This document shows positions 35,785-47,200 of a stretch of DNA of 56,595 bases, one piece after another. Position numbers and translations under genes: made by a program. Source of the DNA: an uncultured Planctomycetota bacterium (lineage in GTDB: Bacteria; Planctomycetota; Planctomycetia; Pirellulales; Thermoguttaceae). The DNA lies in NCBI GenBank assembly GCA_902786505.1, contig CADACS010000002.1:70684-127278 (forward strand). The letters run 5' to 3'. The notes under the pieces are model-generated. The model worked only from the letters and a program-made list of their open reading frames with translations, was not told where the DNA came from and did no database searches. The stretch's first letter is position 1. Every line of letters begins with the position of its first letter.

Positions 35785-38583
35785 ATGCAGAAATTAAGTA
35801 AGCTGTTGGCGCTTTGCGCCGCGTCGGGGTTTGTTGCTGTAACCGCCGCGGCCGCCTTTAACGGTCAGCCGTCGCTCCTCGCCGCCGGGTCGGCGACGTT
35901 GGCGGCGCCTGACGATCAGCAAGTCGCAGTCGGTCAGGTCCGTCTTCGGGACGGCGAGTCAGACGGATCCGTCCAAGAACCTGCGGAAGAAGGCCAGGCG
36001 CCAGCGGCCGACGAACCGGTTCTTCCCAGTGAAGAAGGATTTGCCATATCCGGCGTGAATCCGCCGGCGGCGAATCCTTCGGAATCCGAACAGCCAGAAG
36101 CTCAGAATCCTGAGCCGCAAGATCCTAACGCCGGCGGCGATTCCCAGCTCACCGAGGAAGAGAAAGCCGCGGCGCAGGCCGCTCAAGGGGAAAACGTTCC
36201 CGCCGAAGATAAGCTGCAGGCGCTCCGTCCCGACGACGAGGACGCTCCGGACGCGCGCGTTCGACTCACCGAAATGGACGTAACGCCCGACGCCGTACAG
36301 GCGACCGCGCAAGAGCAGGCGAACGTTCCGGTCGAGAATCCGGTCGCGAACGAGCCTGTCGTCAATCAGGAAAAACGCAAGTACGGTTATCCCTACGCGG
36401 AAAAAGCGACGCGCGATATGAGCGCCGACCTTCTCGATAATCTCCGTTCGCACGGCGGCGCGGAACTCTACGCGCGCTGGCGCGCTTACAACGCGAGTAT
36501 TCGCAGCCGTACCAACAGTTTACAGACGGGCAACGAGCTCAACAACCGCTGCCGTCTGCGCTGGTATGAAGCTCTTTATCAGGATCCGCTCAATTCCGTC
36601 AACAGCGCCGAAGAAGCGTCGCGCGTGTGGGCGGACAACTTCATGGGCGATTCCAAAGACGTTCTCTCGGGCGTTCGGTTTGCGCGTGCGCGCATGGACG
36701 TTTCGACCCGCGGCGAACGGCCGTCCCCTCGCGCCGCCGTCAATGCGACCGACGCGATCGATCTTCTCAAAGCCGCGCTCGTTGAGACGGCTTCTCTGCA
36801 CGCGAAAGCGGTCGCGCCGATGAGCAAAAACGACTTGGCCGCCGTAATGAACGAGGCGTATCCCGTCTTTTGCGGACAGGTCCAGAGCGGCCATACGATC
36901 TCCAGCCGCGGACGCGGTCAGTATCTCATCGACGCTATGGAGAAGATGAATAAATCCGCGCTCTACGACGCCGCGGAAAAGCTCGTCTCGCTCCTTCATG
37001 AAAAGACCCTGCGCGAGCTTGCCAATATCGACTTTGACTCCCTCGAAAAGACGCGTATCGGAAACGATCAGATCGTCGGCATTATCTCGACCGAAGCGGG
37101 CGACATTCTCGTTGGCGATTCGAAACGCACTGTCTGGGAACTCGACAAATATCCGAAAGCGTGCTGCATTATCGACCTTGGCGGCGACGACGTCTATCAC
37201 GAGGGCGCGTGCGTTCTCAATCGGCCGCTGTTCCTTGTTTTCGACTTTGGCAAAGGGAACGACGAATATTCCGGCAAGAGCTACGCGATTCAGGCGGGCG
37301 CCGTGCTTGGCGTGACGATGTGGTACGACGACGGCGGAAACGACGCTTATCTTGCGAAGGATATCTGCCAGGGGAGCGCGATCGGAGGCGTCGCCATTCT
37401 CGTTAACGAAGAAGGCCACGATAAATATATGGGCTTCCGCCGCGCGCAGGGCGCCGCTCTTTGCGGACTCGCGCTTCACATCGACCGCGCGGGCAACGAC
37501 GACTACCGCGCCGCGCTTATTGCGCAGGGATTCGGCGCGCCCGGCGGATTCGGCGCGCTCGTCGACCGCGACGGAAAAGACCACTACTACGTCGGCGGCT
37601 ACTTCTTCGACTCGTATCCTGAACATCCGGGCTACGACGGCTGGGGCCAGGGAATCGGAGCCGGTATTCGACGCTGCGCCTGCGGCGGAATCGGGCTTAT
37701 GCTCGACGGCGGCGGCGACGACGCCTACGAATACGATTACTTCGGACATGGCGGCGGATACTGGATGGGCGTCGGAATCGCGCGCGATTTCGGCGGTAAC
37801 GACGTCCGTTACGCGGCGACGTCTACGATGTACGACGGATCGCGGCGCCGCGAATCGCGCTGGCAGCGGTTTGGCGCCGGATTCGGATGCCATTACGCGG
37901 TCGGTTATTTGTTTGACGACGCCGGGAACGACGTCTACGGCGGCACCATTATGGGCGTCGGCATGGGCTGGGACCTCGGCGCGGGCTTCCTCGTCGATTT
38001 TGACGGCGACGACACCTTTGAAGCGACGGGCGGTCTTACGCAAGGCGCCGGCGGCGAGGGGAGTATTGGCGCTATCCTGAATTATCGCGGCGCGGATACC
38101 TATTACGGCAATTACCAAGGGTACGCGAGCGGCCAGTTGAGCTATCACGCGCAGTCGAACTGCGGCGCGAACTTCAGCTTCGTTATCGATCACGGCGGCA
38201 AAGACGTTTACGGCGGGTCGGACAACTACGGGCGCGGAATTCAGAACAACGCGATTACCGTTCGCGGATATTCGACCGGGCTCATCGTCGACCGTCCGTC
38301 TCCGTCCGAAGAGAAAGCGGCGGAAGGTCAGAATCAGGCGCAGACGCAAGCGCAGACTCAGGCGAAAACCGCTCAGCAGCAGCGTCCGCAGGGCGGGCAG
38401 GTTACCTCCAAAGGATATCCCGCGTCTGAACGCAAGTTAGCGACGATGGTCGAACCGCCGCCGCTTTACGATACGAACCCGCATCCGACGAGCAGCGGAG
38501 AAAACGCGTTTAATCCCACGGGCGGCGGCAATATCCCGACCGGCGGCGGAGGGCTCTTCCGCGGACTGTTCGGCGGCAACTAG
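35785..38583 (+). CDS. Large exported protein with about twelve D-x-G-x-D-x-Y repeats
   Basis: ATG 35785 gives a signal-like N-terminus (MQKLSKLLALCAASGFVAVTAAAA). A Glu/Pro/Ala-rich linker spans about 50-205, and a helical domain about 210-440. From about 463 to 815 short motifs recur every 25-45 residues, each with a GxDxY or GNDxY core: LGGDDVY, KGNDEY, GGNDAY, EGHDKY, AGNDDY, DGKDHY, GGDDAY, GGNDV, AGNDVY, DGDDTF, RGADTY, GGKDVY. These Asp-rich turns between short strands suggest a calcium-binding beta-solenoid. They are not the nonapeptides of RTX toxins. The C-terminus is Gln/Pro/Gly-rich. Length is 932 residues. It is probably cell-surface or periplasmic; no known function. Confidence 0.78.
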   Translation: MQKLSKLLALCAASGFVAVTAAAAFNGQPSLLAAGSATLAAPDDQQVAVGQVRLRDGESDGSVQEPAEEGQAPAADEPVLPSEEGFAISGVNPPAANPSESEQPEAQNPEPQDPNAGGDSQLTEEEKAAAQAAQGENVPAEDKLQALRPDDEDAPDARVRLTEMDVTPDAVQATAQEQANVPVENPVANEPVVNQEKRKYGYPYAEKATRDMSADLLDNLRSHGGAELYARWRAYNASIRSRTNSLQTGNELNNRCRLRWYEALYQDPLNSVNSAEEASRVWADNFMGDSKDVLSGVRFARARMDVSTRGERPSPRAAVNATDAIDLLKAALVETASLHAKAVAPMSKNDLAAVMNEAYPVFCGQVQSGHTISSRGRGQYLIDAMEKMNKSALYDAAEKLVSLLHEKTLRELANIDFDSLEKTRIGNDQIVGIISTEAGDILVGDSKRTVWELDKYPKACCIIDLGGDDVYHEGACVLNRPLFLVFDFGKGNDEYSGKSYAIQAGAVLGVTMWYDDGGNDAYLAKDICQGSAIGGVAILVNEEGHDKYMGFRRAQGAALCGLALHIDRAGNDDYRAALIAQGFGAPGGFGALVDRDGKDHYYVGGYFFDSYPEHPGYDGWGQGIGAGIRRCACGGIGLMLDGGGDDAYEYDYFGHGGGYWMGVGIARDFGGNDVRYAATSTMYDGSRRRESRWQRFGAGFGCHYAVGYLFDDAGNDVYGGTIMGVGMGWDLGAGFLVDFDGDDTFEATGGLTQGAGGEGSIGAILNYRGADTYYGNYQGYASGQLSYHAQSNCGANFSFVIDHGGKDVYGGSDNYGRGIQNNAITVRGYSTGLIVDRPSPSEEKAAEGQNQAQTQAQTQAKTAQQQRPQGGQVTSKGYPASERKLATMVEPPPLYDTNPHPTSSGENAFNPTGGGNIPTGGGGLFRGLFGGN

Positions 38584-38609
38584 TCCTCCATACGTTGTCC
38601 TTTGATATT

Positions 38610-38649
38610 GGCGGCGGACGCTCGATCGAGTATCCGCCGCCGTTTTTTG
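38610..38649 (+). terminator. Terminator after the repeat protein gene
   Basis: GGCGGCGGA (38610-38618) pairs perfectly with TCCGCCGCC (38633-38641), followed by GTTTTTTG. Its position inside a longer possible N-terminal extension of the next gene argues for the later start at 38661. Confidence 0.82.
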
Positions 38650-38660
38650 CGTTACTCCCT

Positions 38661-39503
38661 ATGATCGAACGAGAAATACAGGTCGCCGATTACGTTTCGC
38701 CGTCTAAACTGGGCGACTACGTGATCAATCCCTACGTCGGCTGCCCGCACGCTTGCCGATATTGCTACGCCTCTTTTATGAAACGGTTTACGAATCATGA
38801 AGAGCCGTGGGGGGAATTTCTCGACGTGAAACGCTGCGCGAAACCGCTTGGCGCCAAACGGCTCGAAGGCAAATCGGTCTTTATGTCGTCGGTAACCGAC
38901 TGTTATAACCCGTTGGAAGCGAAATACGGAGTAACGCGGCGTATTCTCGAAGAGCTCGCGCCGATTGAATGCCGGCTCTCGATAACGACGAAATCGGATC
39001 TCCTTCTGCGCGATCTCGACTTGCTGGAAGCGCGCACGGGCATGTTTCGCCGCGCGACGTTTGCGTTCGACGGAGCAGAGGAGTCCAAGCGCGGCATTCT
39101 TGTCGCCAGCTCGATAAATACGCTGGACGAAGAGTTTCGCGCGGAGATGGACTCCGCGTCCCCCATTGAACGCCGGCTTGCCATGCTTCAAACGTGTCAC
39201 GAACACGGGATACCGACCGTTCTTTTTATGTCGCCCATTTTCCCTTATATCACCGATTTCCGAGCGATTGTCGAACGCGCCGCGCCTTTTGTCGACGCGG
39301 TGTGGTTTGAGCATCTTAAGCTGCGCCCCGGCTACAAAGAGGATATTCTCGCCTGGATTCACGCGCGATATCCGCAATTTTACAGGGATTATCTCCGAAT
39401 ATACCGCGACGGCGATCTGTCGTACTGGCGCGAGTTGGGGGCGGAAGCCGCCGACTTTTGCGAGCGCAAAGGCGTTCCGTATCAAATCTTCTTTCTCGAT
39501 TGA
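38661..39503 (+). CDS. SPL-family radical SAM protein
   Basis: A 280-residue radical SAM enzyme with the 4Fe-4S motif Cys28-x3-Cys32-x2-Cys35 (VGCPHACRYCYASFMKR). Family features of the spore photoproduct lyase-like group: INPYVGCPHACRYCY, SSVTDCYNPLEAKYGVTRRILEEL, ITTKSDLLLRDLDLL, and PTVLFMSPIFPYITDF. Such proteins are common in bacteria that do not sporulate, and their substrates are mostly unknown. ATG 38661 is chosen because a terminator lies just upstream. It lies 138 bases before proS. Its distance from the peptide genes (13 kb) gives no reason to link it to them. Confidence 0.88.
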   Translation: MIEREIQVADYVSPSKLGDYVINPYVGCPHACRYCYASFMKRFTNHEEPWGEFLDVKRCAKPLGAKRLEGKSVFMSSVTDCYNPLEAKYGVTRRILEELAPIECRLSITTKSDLLLRDLDLLEARTGMFRRATFAFDGAEESKRGILVASSINTLDEEFRAEMDSASPIERRLAMLQTCHEHGIPTVLFMSPIFPYITDFRAIVERAAPFVDAVWFEHLKLRPGYKEDILAWIHARYPQFYRDYLRIYRDGDLSYWRELGAEAADFCERKGVPYQIFFLD

Positions 39504-39641
39504 CTCTCCCCTTAAAAAAAAGATACTATTCATTATAATATTAGCTTGTTCCGCCGCGCCGTCCAACCGCGCGTTCCGGCGCCGCGCGCGGACCTGTTTT
39601 CAGCTTGCACAACTTAGTTAAGGGTAGAGGAGAAGACCCCC

Positions 39642-41402
39642 ATGAAATGGTCGCAGACGCTTATCCCAACGATGAAGGAAATCCCGAACGGAGCGGAGAT
39701 TCCCAGTCATATTTTCATGCTTCGCGCCGGTATGATCTCGCAGGTCATGGCCGGAGCTTACGCTTATCTGCCGTTGGGCTGGCGCTGTCTGCACAAAGCG
39801 ACGAAAATCGTCCGCGACGAAATGGATAAGGCGGGGGGCGTCGAGCTCTTCATGACGGCGCTCTGCCCGCAGTCTCTTTACGAACAAACGAACCGCGTGG
39901 AAGCGTTCGGCAACGTACTCATCAAAACGGTTCTGAACCGCGGCGGGACGAAAACGCCCGTCGTCTTCTGCCCTACGCATGAAGAAGAGATTACGAGCCT
40001 CGTTTCCCAGTATGTGTCGAGCTACCGTCAGCTTCCTCTGCTGCTCTATCAAATTCAGACGAAATTCCGGAACGAGGAACGCCCGAAGTTCGGCGTTTTG
40101 CGCACGAGCGAATTCCTCATGAAGGACGCGTACAGCTTCCATACCGATCTTGAAACGCTCGACGCGACGTACAAAAAGATGTACGACGCCTACTGCAAAA
40201 TCTTCACGCGCTGCGGCGTGCCCTTCCTGCCGGTTGAAGCGGAATCCGGCCCGATCGGCGGCGACGGCTCGCACGAATTCATGATCCCGTCGGAAAACGG
40301 AGAAGACGACGTCGTCTATTGCCCGAAGTGCAAGTACGCGGCGAACGTAGAGAAAGCGGAAATCGGCGAAACGGAACACGTCCGGCCCGCCGACGTTGCG
40401 CTCAAAGATTTGACGGCGCTCGACACGCCGGGCGCGCACACGATCGAACAGGTCTGCGCGTTCCTGAAGGCGAAGCCGCGCAAAGTCGTTAAGACGCTCA
40501 TTTATATGGTCGACGGCGCGCCCGTCGCCGTTCTCGTGCGCGGCGACTGCGACGTCAACGAGAACAAACTGCGCCGGCTCCTCAAGGCGGAGAAAGTCGA
40601 GCTTGCCGACGAAGCGACGATCGAGCGCGTTACCGGCGCGCCCGTGGGATTCGCCGGACCCGTCGGCTTGAAAGAAAAGATTAAGATCGTCGCCGATCCG
40701 ACGGTCAAAGAGCTCGTCAACGTCGTCGTCGGCGCGAATCAGGCGGAAAAGCACTACGTTAACGCGAACCTCGACCGCGACTTTACGGTCGATCTGTTCG
40801 GCGACGTGCGCAACGCGGTCGTCGGCGACGCCTGCCCGCGCTGCGGCGAGCCCCTGACGATGCAGAACGCGATCGAAGTCGGTCACGTCTTTAAACTTGG
40901 CACGAAGTATACCGAGGCGCTCAACGGGAAATATCTCGACGAATCGGGCGCGCTCCAGACGATCATTATGGGCTGCTACGGAATCGGCGTGAGCCGAATC
41001 GTCGCCGGCCTGGCCGAAACGAGCCACGACGAACACGGAATTATCTGGCCGGTCGCGCTCGCGCCGTACGAAGTCTGCGTGTGCCCCGTCAAGGCGAGCG
41101 ATCCCGCCGCGATGGAAGCGGCCGAAAAGATCGCCGCGGGCCTTGAAGCCGCCGGCGTCGACGTCATTCTCGACGACCGCGACGAACGGCCGGGCGTCAA
41201 ATTCAAGGACGCCGACCTCATTGGGTTCCCCGTCCGCGTTACGATTGGGAAAGGGCTCGCGAACGGCGAAGTCGAAGTCAAATGGCGTTGGGACGCCGAT
41301 TCGACGCTCGTTAAGGTCGACGGCGTCGTCGAGACGCTCGCCGCGCAGCTTAAAGAGGAACGCGAAACCGCCGCGCGATTCTACGCCGCGAAGAAGAACT
41401 GA
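39642..41402 (+). CDS. proS: Prolyl-tRNA synthetase (bacterial type with editing domain)
   Basis: Charges tRNA-Pro. The 586 residues follow the bacterial type: a class II core with [11 protein letters not shown] (110-120) and motif 2 [26 protein letters not shown] (142-167), an inserted YbaK-like editing domain (about 235-390), motif 3 with [16 protein letters not shown], and the anticodon-binding domain ([10 protein letters not shown] ... [28 protein letters not shown]). GTAGAGGAG stands 14 bases before the ATG. alaS follows after 86 bases on the same strand. Confidence 0.97.
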   Translation: MKWSQTLIPTMKEIPNGAEIPSHIFMLRAGMISQVMAGAYAYLPLGWRCLHKATKIVRDEMDKAGGVELFMTALCPQSLYEQTNRVEAFGNVLIKTVLNRGGTKTPVVFCPTHEEEITSLVSQYVSSYRQLPLLLYQIQTKFRNEERPKFGVLRTSEFLMKDAYSFHTDLETLDATYKKMYDAYCKIFTRCGVPFLPVEAESGPIGGDGSHEFMIPSENGEDDVVYCPKCKYAANVEKAEIGETEHVRPADVALKDLTALDTPGAHTIEQVCAFLKAKPRKVVKTLIYMVDGAPVAVLVRGDCDVNENKLRRLLKAEKVELADEATIERVTGAPVGFAGPVGLKEKIKIVADPTVKELVNVVVGANQAEKHYVNANLDRDFTVDLFGDVRNAVVGDACPRCGEPLTMQNAIEVGHVFKLGTKYTEALNGKYLDESGALQTIIMGCYGIGVSRIVAGLAETSHDEHGIIWPVALAPYEVCVCPVKASDPAAMEAAEKIAAGLEAAGVDVILDDRDERPGVKFKDADLIGFPVRVTIGKGLANGEVEVKWRWDADSTLVKVDGVVETLAAQLKEERETAARFYAAKKN

Positions 41403-41488
41403 CGCCGGTTCGCGCGGGACACATACAACTTTTAGTCGGCCGACGCGCGTCGCCGACGGTAACTTGGAAATTCGGCTTTACAAAGAAA

Positions 41489-44113
41489 ATGTTCACGACA
41501 AACGAAATTCGCGAGAAATATTTAACGTTTTTTGAAACCAAAGGCTGCGTTCGCCGTCCGAGCGACGTGCTCGTGCCGTACTGGGATCCGTCGGTTCTCT
41601 TTACGCCGGCTGGAATGAACCAGTTCAAAGATCATTTCCTCGGGCGCTGCAAGTTGGACTTCACGCGCGCGACGACCTGCCAGAAGTGCCTGCGCACGGG
41701 CGACATCGACAACGTCGGCCGCACGGCGTTCCACCATACCTTCTTTGAAATGCTCGGCAACTTCAGCTTTGGCGACTATTTCAAGCGGGAAGCGATCCAC
41801 TGGGCCTGGGAATTTCTGACGTCGAAAGAGTGGCTCGGAATCGATCCGGAAATGCTGTCGGCGACCGTCTATAAAGACGACCACGAAGCGGCGCAAATTT
41901 GGCTCGAAGAGATTAAACTGCCGGCCGAAAAACTGCAGTATCTCGACGAAGACGAAAACTTCTGGCCGGCGTCCGCGCCGAGTCAGGGTCCGGACGGCGT
42001 CTGCGGTCCGTGCTCGGAAATCTATCATAAGACGCCGCAAGGGGAAGTCGAGATCTGGAACCTCGTCTTTACGCAGTTCAACCGCGTCGGGAATCCGCCG
42101 AACAACCTCCGTCCTCTTCCGAGCAAGAACATCGACACGGGCATGGGTCTTGAGCGCGTTACGTCCGTCCTTCAGGGCGTCGAGACGAATTTCCACATCG
42201 ATTCGCTCCGTCCGCTCGTCGAAGCGGCCGCCGAAATCTGCTCGCAGAAGTACGACGCGGTCGATCTTACGAACGAAAACGGACGCCGTCTCCGCCGCAT
42301 CGCGGACCACATTCGCGCGTGCACGTTCGCGATTCATGAGAACGTGTATCCCGGCCCGAAAGAGGAAAAGTACGTCATTCGCCGTCTGCTCCGCCGCGCC
42401 GTGCTCGACGGCGTTCAGATGGGCATGAAGAAGCCGTTCCTTTATCAGCTCGTTCCGGTCGTCGCCGAACTCATGAAGGTTCCGTATCCGGAACTGGGCG
42501 GCACGGTCGAACGCGTTCAGAGCGTTATCTCCGCGGAGGAAGAACGCTTTATGGCTAATATTGACGGCGGTTTGCGCCGTCTGGACGGCGTCTTTAAGGC
42601 GATGGAAGACGAGAAGCGCGCGACCGTCGCGGGCGCCGACGCGTTTGAAATGTATCAGACGTACGGCTTCCCGCCGGAGCTTTTTGAAACGCTCGCCGGC
42701 GAACGGAATTACGGATTCGATTGGGAAGGGTTCGGCAAAGAGATGGAACGCCACGGCGAACTCTCCGGACTCGCCGAAAAGAACCTGCTCTTTAAGCGCG
42801 ACCCGCTCGAAGGGATTAAGAAGACGAATAATCCGCCCGAATTCCTCGGATATAAATCGACGGAAACCGACGACGCGAAGGTCGTCGCGATTCTCGACGG
42901 CGAGAAGCTCGTCGACGCCGCTCAGGCGGATCCGGCTAAGAAACTGCGCGTCGTTTTGGACAAGACGCCGTTCTACGCGGAAAAGGGCGGGCAAGTCGGC
43001 GATTCCGGCGCAATTACTTCGGGCGACGCCGTGTTTAACGTTGAAAATACGGTCTACGACGGCGAATTCATCGTCCACGTCGGTTCGCTTACGGGCGGCG
43101 CGCTCGAACTTGGCTCGTCGGTAACCGCGACGGTCGACGCGAAACGCCGCGCCGCGATCTCCCGCGCGCATACCGCGACTCACTTGCTGCACGCGGCGCT
43201 CCGCGCGCGGTTGGGCGAGCACGCGAATCAGCAGGGCTCGAAAGTCGACGCCGACGTGCTCCGCTTCGACTTCACGCACCACAAGGGCCTCGATCATGAA
43301 ACGCTCGTCGCGCTCGAACGCGACGTGAACGCGATGATTCTCGAAGCGTTCCCGGTTTCGTGCGACGAGATGCCGAAAGAGGAAGCGAGCAAGCTCGGCG
43401 CCATGATGCTCTTTGGCGAGAAGTACCCCGACGTCGTCCGCGTCGTTAAGATGGGGCCGTCCCTTGAATTCTGCGGCGGCACGCACCTTAAGAACGTCGC
43501 GCAGGTCGGATACTGCAAGATTATTTCCGAAGAGAGCGTCAGCGCCGGCACGCGCCGTATTACCGCCTATACCGGTATGGAAGCGGTCAATAAGATTCTG
43601 GAAGCGGCCGACGTTGAGACGGAACTTGCCGCCGCGCTGCGCGTTCCGGCGAGCGAAATTGTCGCGCGCGTCGAGAGCCTCGCCGCCGCGAATAAGAAGC
43701 TCCGCAAAGAGCTCGACGCCGCCGTTAAGAAGGACGCGGTCGACGTCGACGGTCTGATCGCGAAAGCGGAAGAGATCGGCGGAACGAAATTTGTCTCCTG
43801 CGTTGTGAACGACGTCGACGCGAACGTGCTGCGCGAAGCGATCGATCAGATTCGCCGCAAGACGTCGAACGCCGCGATTCTCATTGCGAACGTCGATACG
43901 AAGGGAAATAAGGTCGCGCTCATGACCGCCGCGACGCGCAATCTCGTCGAGAAGAAGTTCAGCGCGGTTGAGTGGATTAAGGCGATTGCCAGCCACGTCC
44001 AAGGGGGCGGCGGCGGACGGCCCGATATGGCCCAAGCCGGCGGTAAGAATCCTGCCGGCGTGCCCGACGCGTTCAAGGCCGCGAAGGAATTCCTCGCGCA
44101 GAAGCTCGCCTGA
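41489..44113 (+). CDS. alaS: Alanyl-tRNA synthetase
   Basis: Charges tRNA-Ala and edits mischarged Ser and Gly. The 874 residues show all parts: class II catalytic domain (MFTTNEIREKYLTFFETKGCVRRPS, VLFTPAGMNQFKDHFLG, TAFHHTFFEMLGNFSFGDYFK), tRNA-recognition domain, editing domain with the zinc ligands HTATH (about 560) and CGGTH (about 662), and the DHHA1 C-terminal domain with GGGGGRPDMAQAGGKNP. It lies between proS and a strong bidirectional terminator. Confidence 0.97.
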   Translation: MFTTNEIREKYLTFFETKGCVRRPSDVLVPYWDPSVLFTPAGMNQFKDHFLGRCKLDFTRATTCQKCLRTGDIDNVGRTAFHHTFFEMLGNFSFGDYFKREAIHWAWEFLTSKEWLGIDPEMLSATVYKDDHEAAQIWLEEIKLPAEKLQYLDEDENFWPASAPSQGPDGVCGPCSEIYHKTPQGEVEIWNLVFTQFNRVGNPPNNLRPLPSKNIDTGMGLERVTSVLQGVETNFHIDSLRPLVEAAAEICSQKYDAVDLTNENGRRLRRIADHIRACTFAIHENVYPGPKEEKYVIRRLLRRAVLDGVQMGMKKPFLYQLVPVVAELMKVPYPELGGTVERVQSVISAEEERFMANIDGGLRRLDGVFKAMEDEKRATVAGADAFEMYQTYGFPPELFETLAGERNYGFDWEGFGKEMERHGELSGLAEKNLLFKRDPLEGIKKTNNPPEFLGYKSTETDDAKVVAILDGEKLVDAAQADPAKKLRVVLDKTPFYAEKGGQVGDSGAITSGDAVFNVENTVYDGEFIVHVGSLTGGALELGSSVTATVDAKRRAAISRAHTATHLLHAALRARLGEHANQQGSKVDADVLRFDFTHHKGLDHETLVALERDVNAMILEAFPVSCDEMPKEEASKLGAMMLFGEKYPDVVRVVKMGPSLEFCGGTHLKNVAQVGYCKIISEESVSAGTRRITAYTGMEAVNKILEAADVETELAAALRVPASEIVARVESLAAANKKLRKELDAAVKKDAVDVDGLIAKAEEIGGTKFVSCVVNDVDANVLREAIDQIRRKTSNAAILIANVDTKGNKVALMTAATRNLVEKKFSAVEWIKAIASHVQGGGGGRPDMAQAGGKNPAGVPDAFKAAKEFLAQKLA

Positions 44114-44150
44114 GACGCCGACTGAGACTCGCGTTTAATTCGCGAAACGA

Positions 44151-44193
44151 AAAAAAGAACGCCCGAACCGTACGGTTCAGGCGTTCTTTTTTT
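44151..44193. terminator. Bidirectional terminator between alaS and the HzsA-like gene
   Basis: A long stem (44151-44169 with 44173-44192, one mismatch) has an A-run on the left and TTTTTTT on the right, suiting both convergent genes. Confidence 0.9.
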
Positions 44194-44222
44194 ATTGCGT
44201 TCGCGCGCGCCGGCCGGCCCGA

Positions 44223-47200
44223 TTACGGTTCGGGCCGCGCGCCCGCGAAGCCGGGTCTGTCGGCTTCCGGTCTCGCTTCCGCGTCCGCTTTCCCCTGCAG
44301 AATCGCCTGATACATCGTCTGCCAGTCGGGGTCGTCTTTTGACGTAAAGATAAGTTTCGGCGCGTCTTGTGGCGCGTTCTTATCGGTCGAGACGCCGCGT
44401 CCGCCCTGATCTTTCGCGAGATGTTCCGTCAGGAGCGGGCTCTTTTCCGGGCGGGACAGGTCGATCCAGCCGAATCGGCCCGTCCAGTCGATATTGAGGG
44501 CGTCGTGCACGCCGGGCAGGTCGCGGTTGCCTCCGAGCAGATTCTTATGGCATTCGGCGCACTTGGCGTCGTAGATCGGCTTGAGGCTCTTTTCAAACCA
44601 GTCGGCGCGGCCCGGCCCGTCGAGGGGCGCCCAGCGGTCGCGCCGGCCCGCCGATTTCGGGCGCGCGTTGGCGTAAGTTCCCTGATAAATCGCGTTGGAA
44701 TCGAGCCAGAAATTAACGCGCTTCATGGATTCTTCGTCGACGTCCTGCCCGCAATGCTCCTTGGCAAAGTAGTCGGGCAGGCGGCTGGCCAACGCGCCCG
44801 TCGTATACGGTTCGTTGACCGCCGACGTCGTAAAGAGGAGCCAGTAGAACTGCACGAGCGGTTTGCCGAGCGCGAGCTGGTCGTCGGGCATTTTTCCGGT
44901 AAGCATATTGGCCTGGCGGTACGAACGGCTCTTGAGCAGGAGCGATTCGTAGGATGAACTGAAATAGCGCGTCATATCGCCGCTGAGATCGTATCCGCCC
45001 GCCGGCTCGACGCCGTCGTGACAGGAGACGCAGTAGCGGTCGAGGACCGGCTGAACGAGGGACGGATAATCGACGACGCCCGCGTCGAGCGCGAGATTGC
45101 CGCCGTTCTTTTGCCGGTCGCGGTACGCGGCGTAGATAAAATCGGGCACGACGGGCGTGTCGGGCGCTCGCAGCGCGGCGACGGGGCGTCGGCTCGCGTC
45201 TTGCGCGGTCGCGGGAATTGAATCGCGGTCTTCGTGACAGCCGATACATCCGATCGATTCGCCGGGCATAAACTGGACGGCGCTCGTCATGCGCTGAATC
45301 TCGCGCCCTTGCGCGTCAAGCGCTTGGAAGTAGATTTCGCGGAGCGCGGGCACGTAAAAATTCGCGCTTCCGTCTTCCTCGACAGGCACGTCGCCCCAGC
45401 AGCGTTTCGCGTAGTAGGTCGCGACGCCCATCGACGGCGACTGGTCGAACGAGCGGTCGTAGAGCTCTTCCGTCTTGCGGATTTGCTCCATAATGCGAAT
45501 CGACTTGACTTCGCCCCGTTTTACGTACGGCTCCAAGCCCTGATAGACGTCGGCGAGCGCGACCTGCCCGACGGGGTCGCCGTCGAGCAGATTCATGCGT
45601 TCGGGAATGCCCCACGAGTCGACGGAAACGTTTTGGCCGTCGACGGAACATACGTCTTGCTCCGGATTCTGATTAACGGCGGCGGCGAGTTTGGCGTATT
45701 GCGCGACCGGTTCGACGCCGTCGGTCTGGCGAAGTCCGCTAAATAATTCGCGCGGTTTGAGTTGCGGCCGCAGCTTCTTCTTTAAATCCGGATTGGCGAC
45801 GCGCGAGACCTGAACGGGCGGCCGGGGCGTTTCCTCGACCGCGATCGGATAGAAGCAGTCGAGCTCCGGTTCTTCGCACAGGAGCCGTTTTTCGCCGTCG
45901 GAGTCGAGCAGCCAAATGCGGTAGCGAACGTCGTTTCCGGACGAATTGGCGCCGAGAACGCCGCCGGAGCTTCCGAACGAGCACAGCGCGCGCTCTTCGT
46001 CGAGCGGGAACGGATCGCGGTACGCGTATTCCCGCGAGACGTCTTGAACGACGGGAAATTCTTTCGTCCAGTAGACGAAACCTTTTCCTTGCCCCGCCTC
46101 AATTCCCTGCGAGCGGTCGACGATTCCGATCGCGCCGTGCGGATAACCGTGATGCGGCGCGAACGTCGCGAGTACTTTCGACGCGGGCGCGCCGGGGATC
46201 GGACGCGCTTGGAGGACGGAACCGAAATCGCGAATCGTATTTCCGTAGTAAAGCTGATAGAGCGTTCCTTCCGGATTTTGCGTCCAAAGGGACTGGCGGA
46301 ACGTCAAGTCGCGGTCGACGTATTCCCAACGCGTAAAGATAACGCGGCCGTCCGGAAGGACTTGCGGATTGAAGTCGGAGAGCGTGTTCATACTGACGCA
46401 CTTGATTCCGGTTCCGTCGGCGTTCATGCGGAAGAGATTGGAGGCCGGGCCGGGCTGGCATACCGTTCTGCCGAATCGGCGCGTCGAGACGAAGACGATT
46501 CCGCCGTCGGGGAGCTCGGCGGGCGAGACGTCGAAGAACGGGCCGTTTGTGAGCTGCGTTAAGCCGGTTCCGTCAATATTGATCTTCCATATGTTCCAGT
46601 AGGCCGAGTCTTTAGGACGGTATGAGAAGTAGACCGTTTTGGCGTCGAACGACAGATTCATGTCGTAGATCGAGCCTTCCGGATCTTCGAAAAGCGTCTT
46701 GATCGGTTTTTCCGGCCGGGCGGGCTCGACGAGCCGGATCGCGCAGCCCGGCTTTTTGGGCGTCGCCTGCCACAGATCGTTTCCGACGGAATACGGCCGG
46801 TTGAGGAGCGACCGCGCGATATAGATAAAGGGGGGCAGGTCGTCTGTCGCGAGCGTTTCCGGGTATTCGCCCGTTTCCTGTTGGGCTTTGACGAACGGCG
46901 CCGGGACGAGCGGGCCGGAGTCGCCCAGCCGCGCTTTTACGTTGCGGTATTCGACGTCGTTCTGCCACAGACGGAGCGCAAACGAGCCCGCGCGAAGAGG
47001 ATCGTCTTCTTTGGGCGCCGGATCTCGGTATTCGCCGCTCTTAACGCCGTCAAGATAGAAGACGAATCCCGTTTCGTCGAATTCGACGCGCAGCGTAAAG
47101 AATTTGCCGACGGGCACGTCGTAGGGAACGCGCTTAATCGGCGTGTAATTCTGTCGGTGCGCGCCGAGATTGACGACCTTTTCCGCGGGATTGAACCCGA

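Noticed and set aside
38661..39503. Radical SAM enzyme as the maturase of the YVAPxC peptides
   Set aside because: It belongs to the SPL-like group, lacks a SPASM or RRE extension, and lies 13 kb away beyond unrelated genes.
41522..44035. Minus-strand open frame of 837 codons over alaS
   Set aside because: Antisense of a clear alanyl-tRNA synthetase; composition is the mirror of its codon use.
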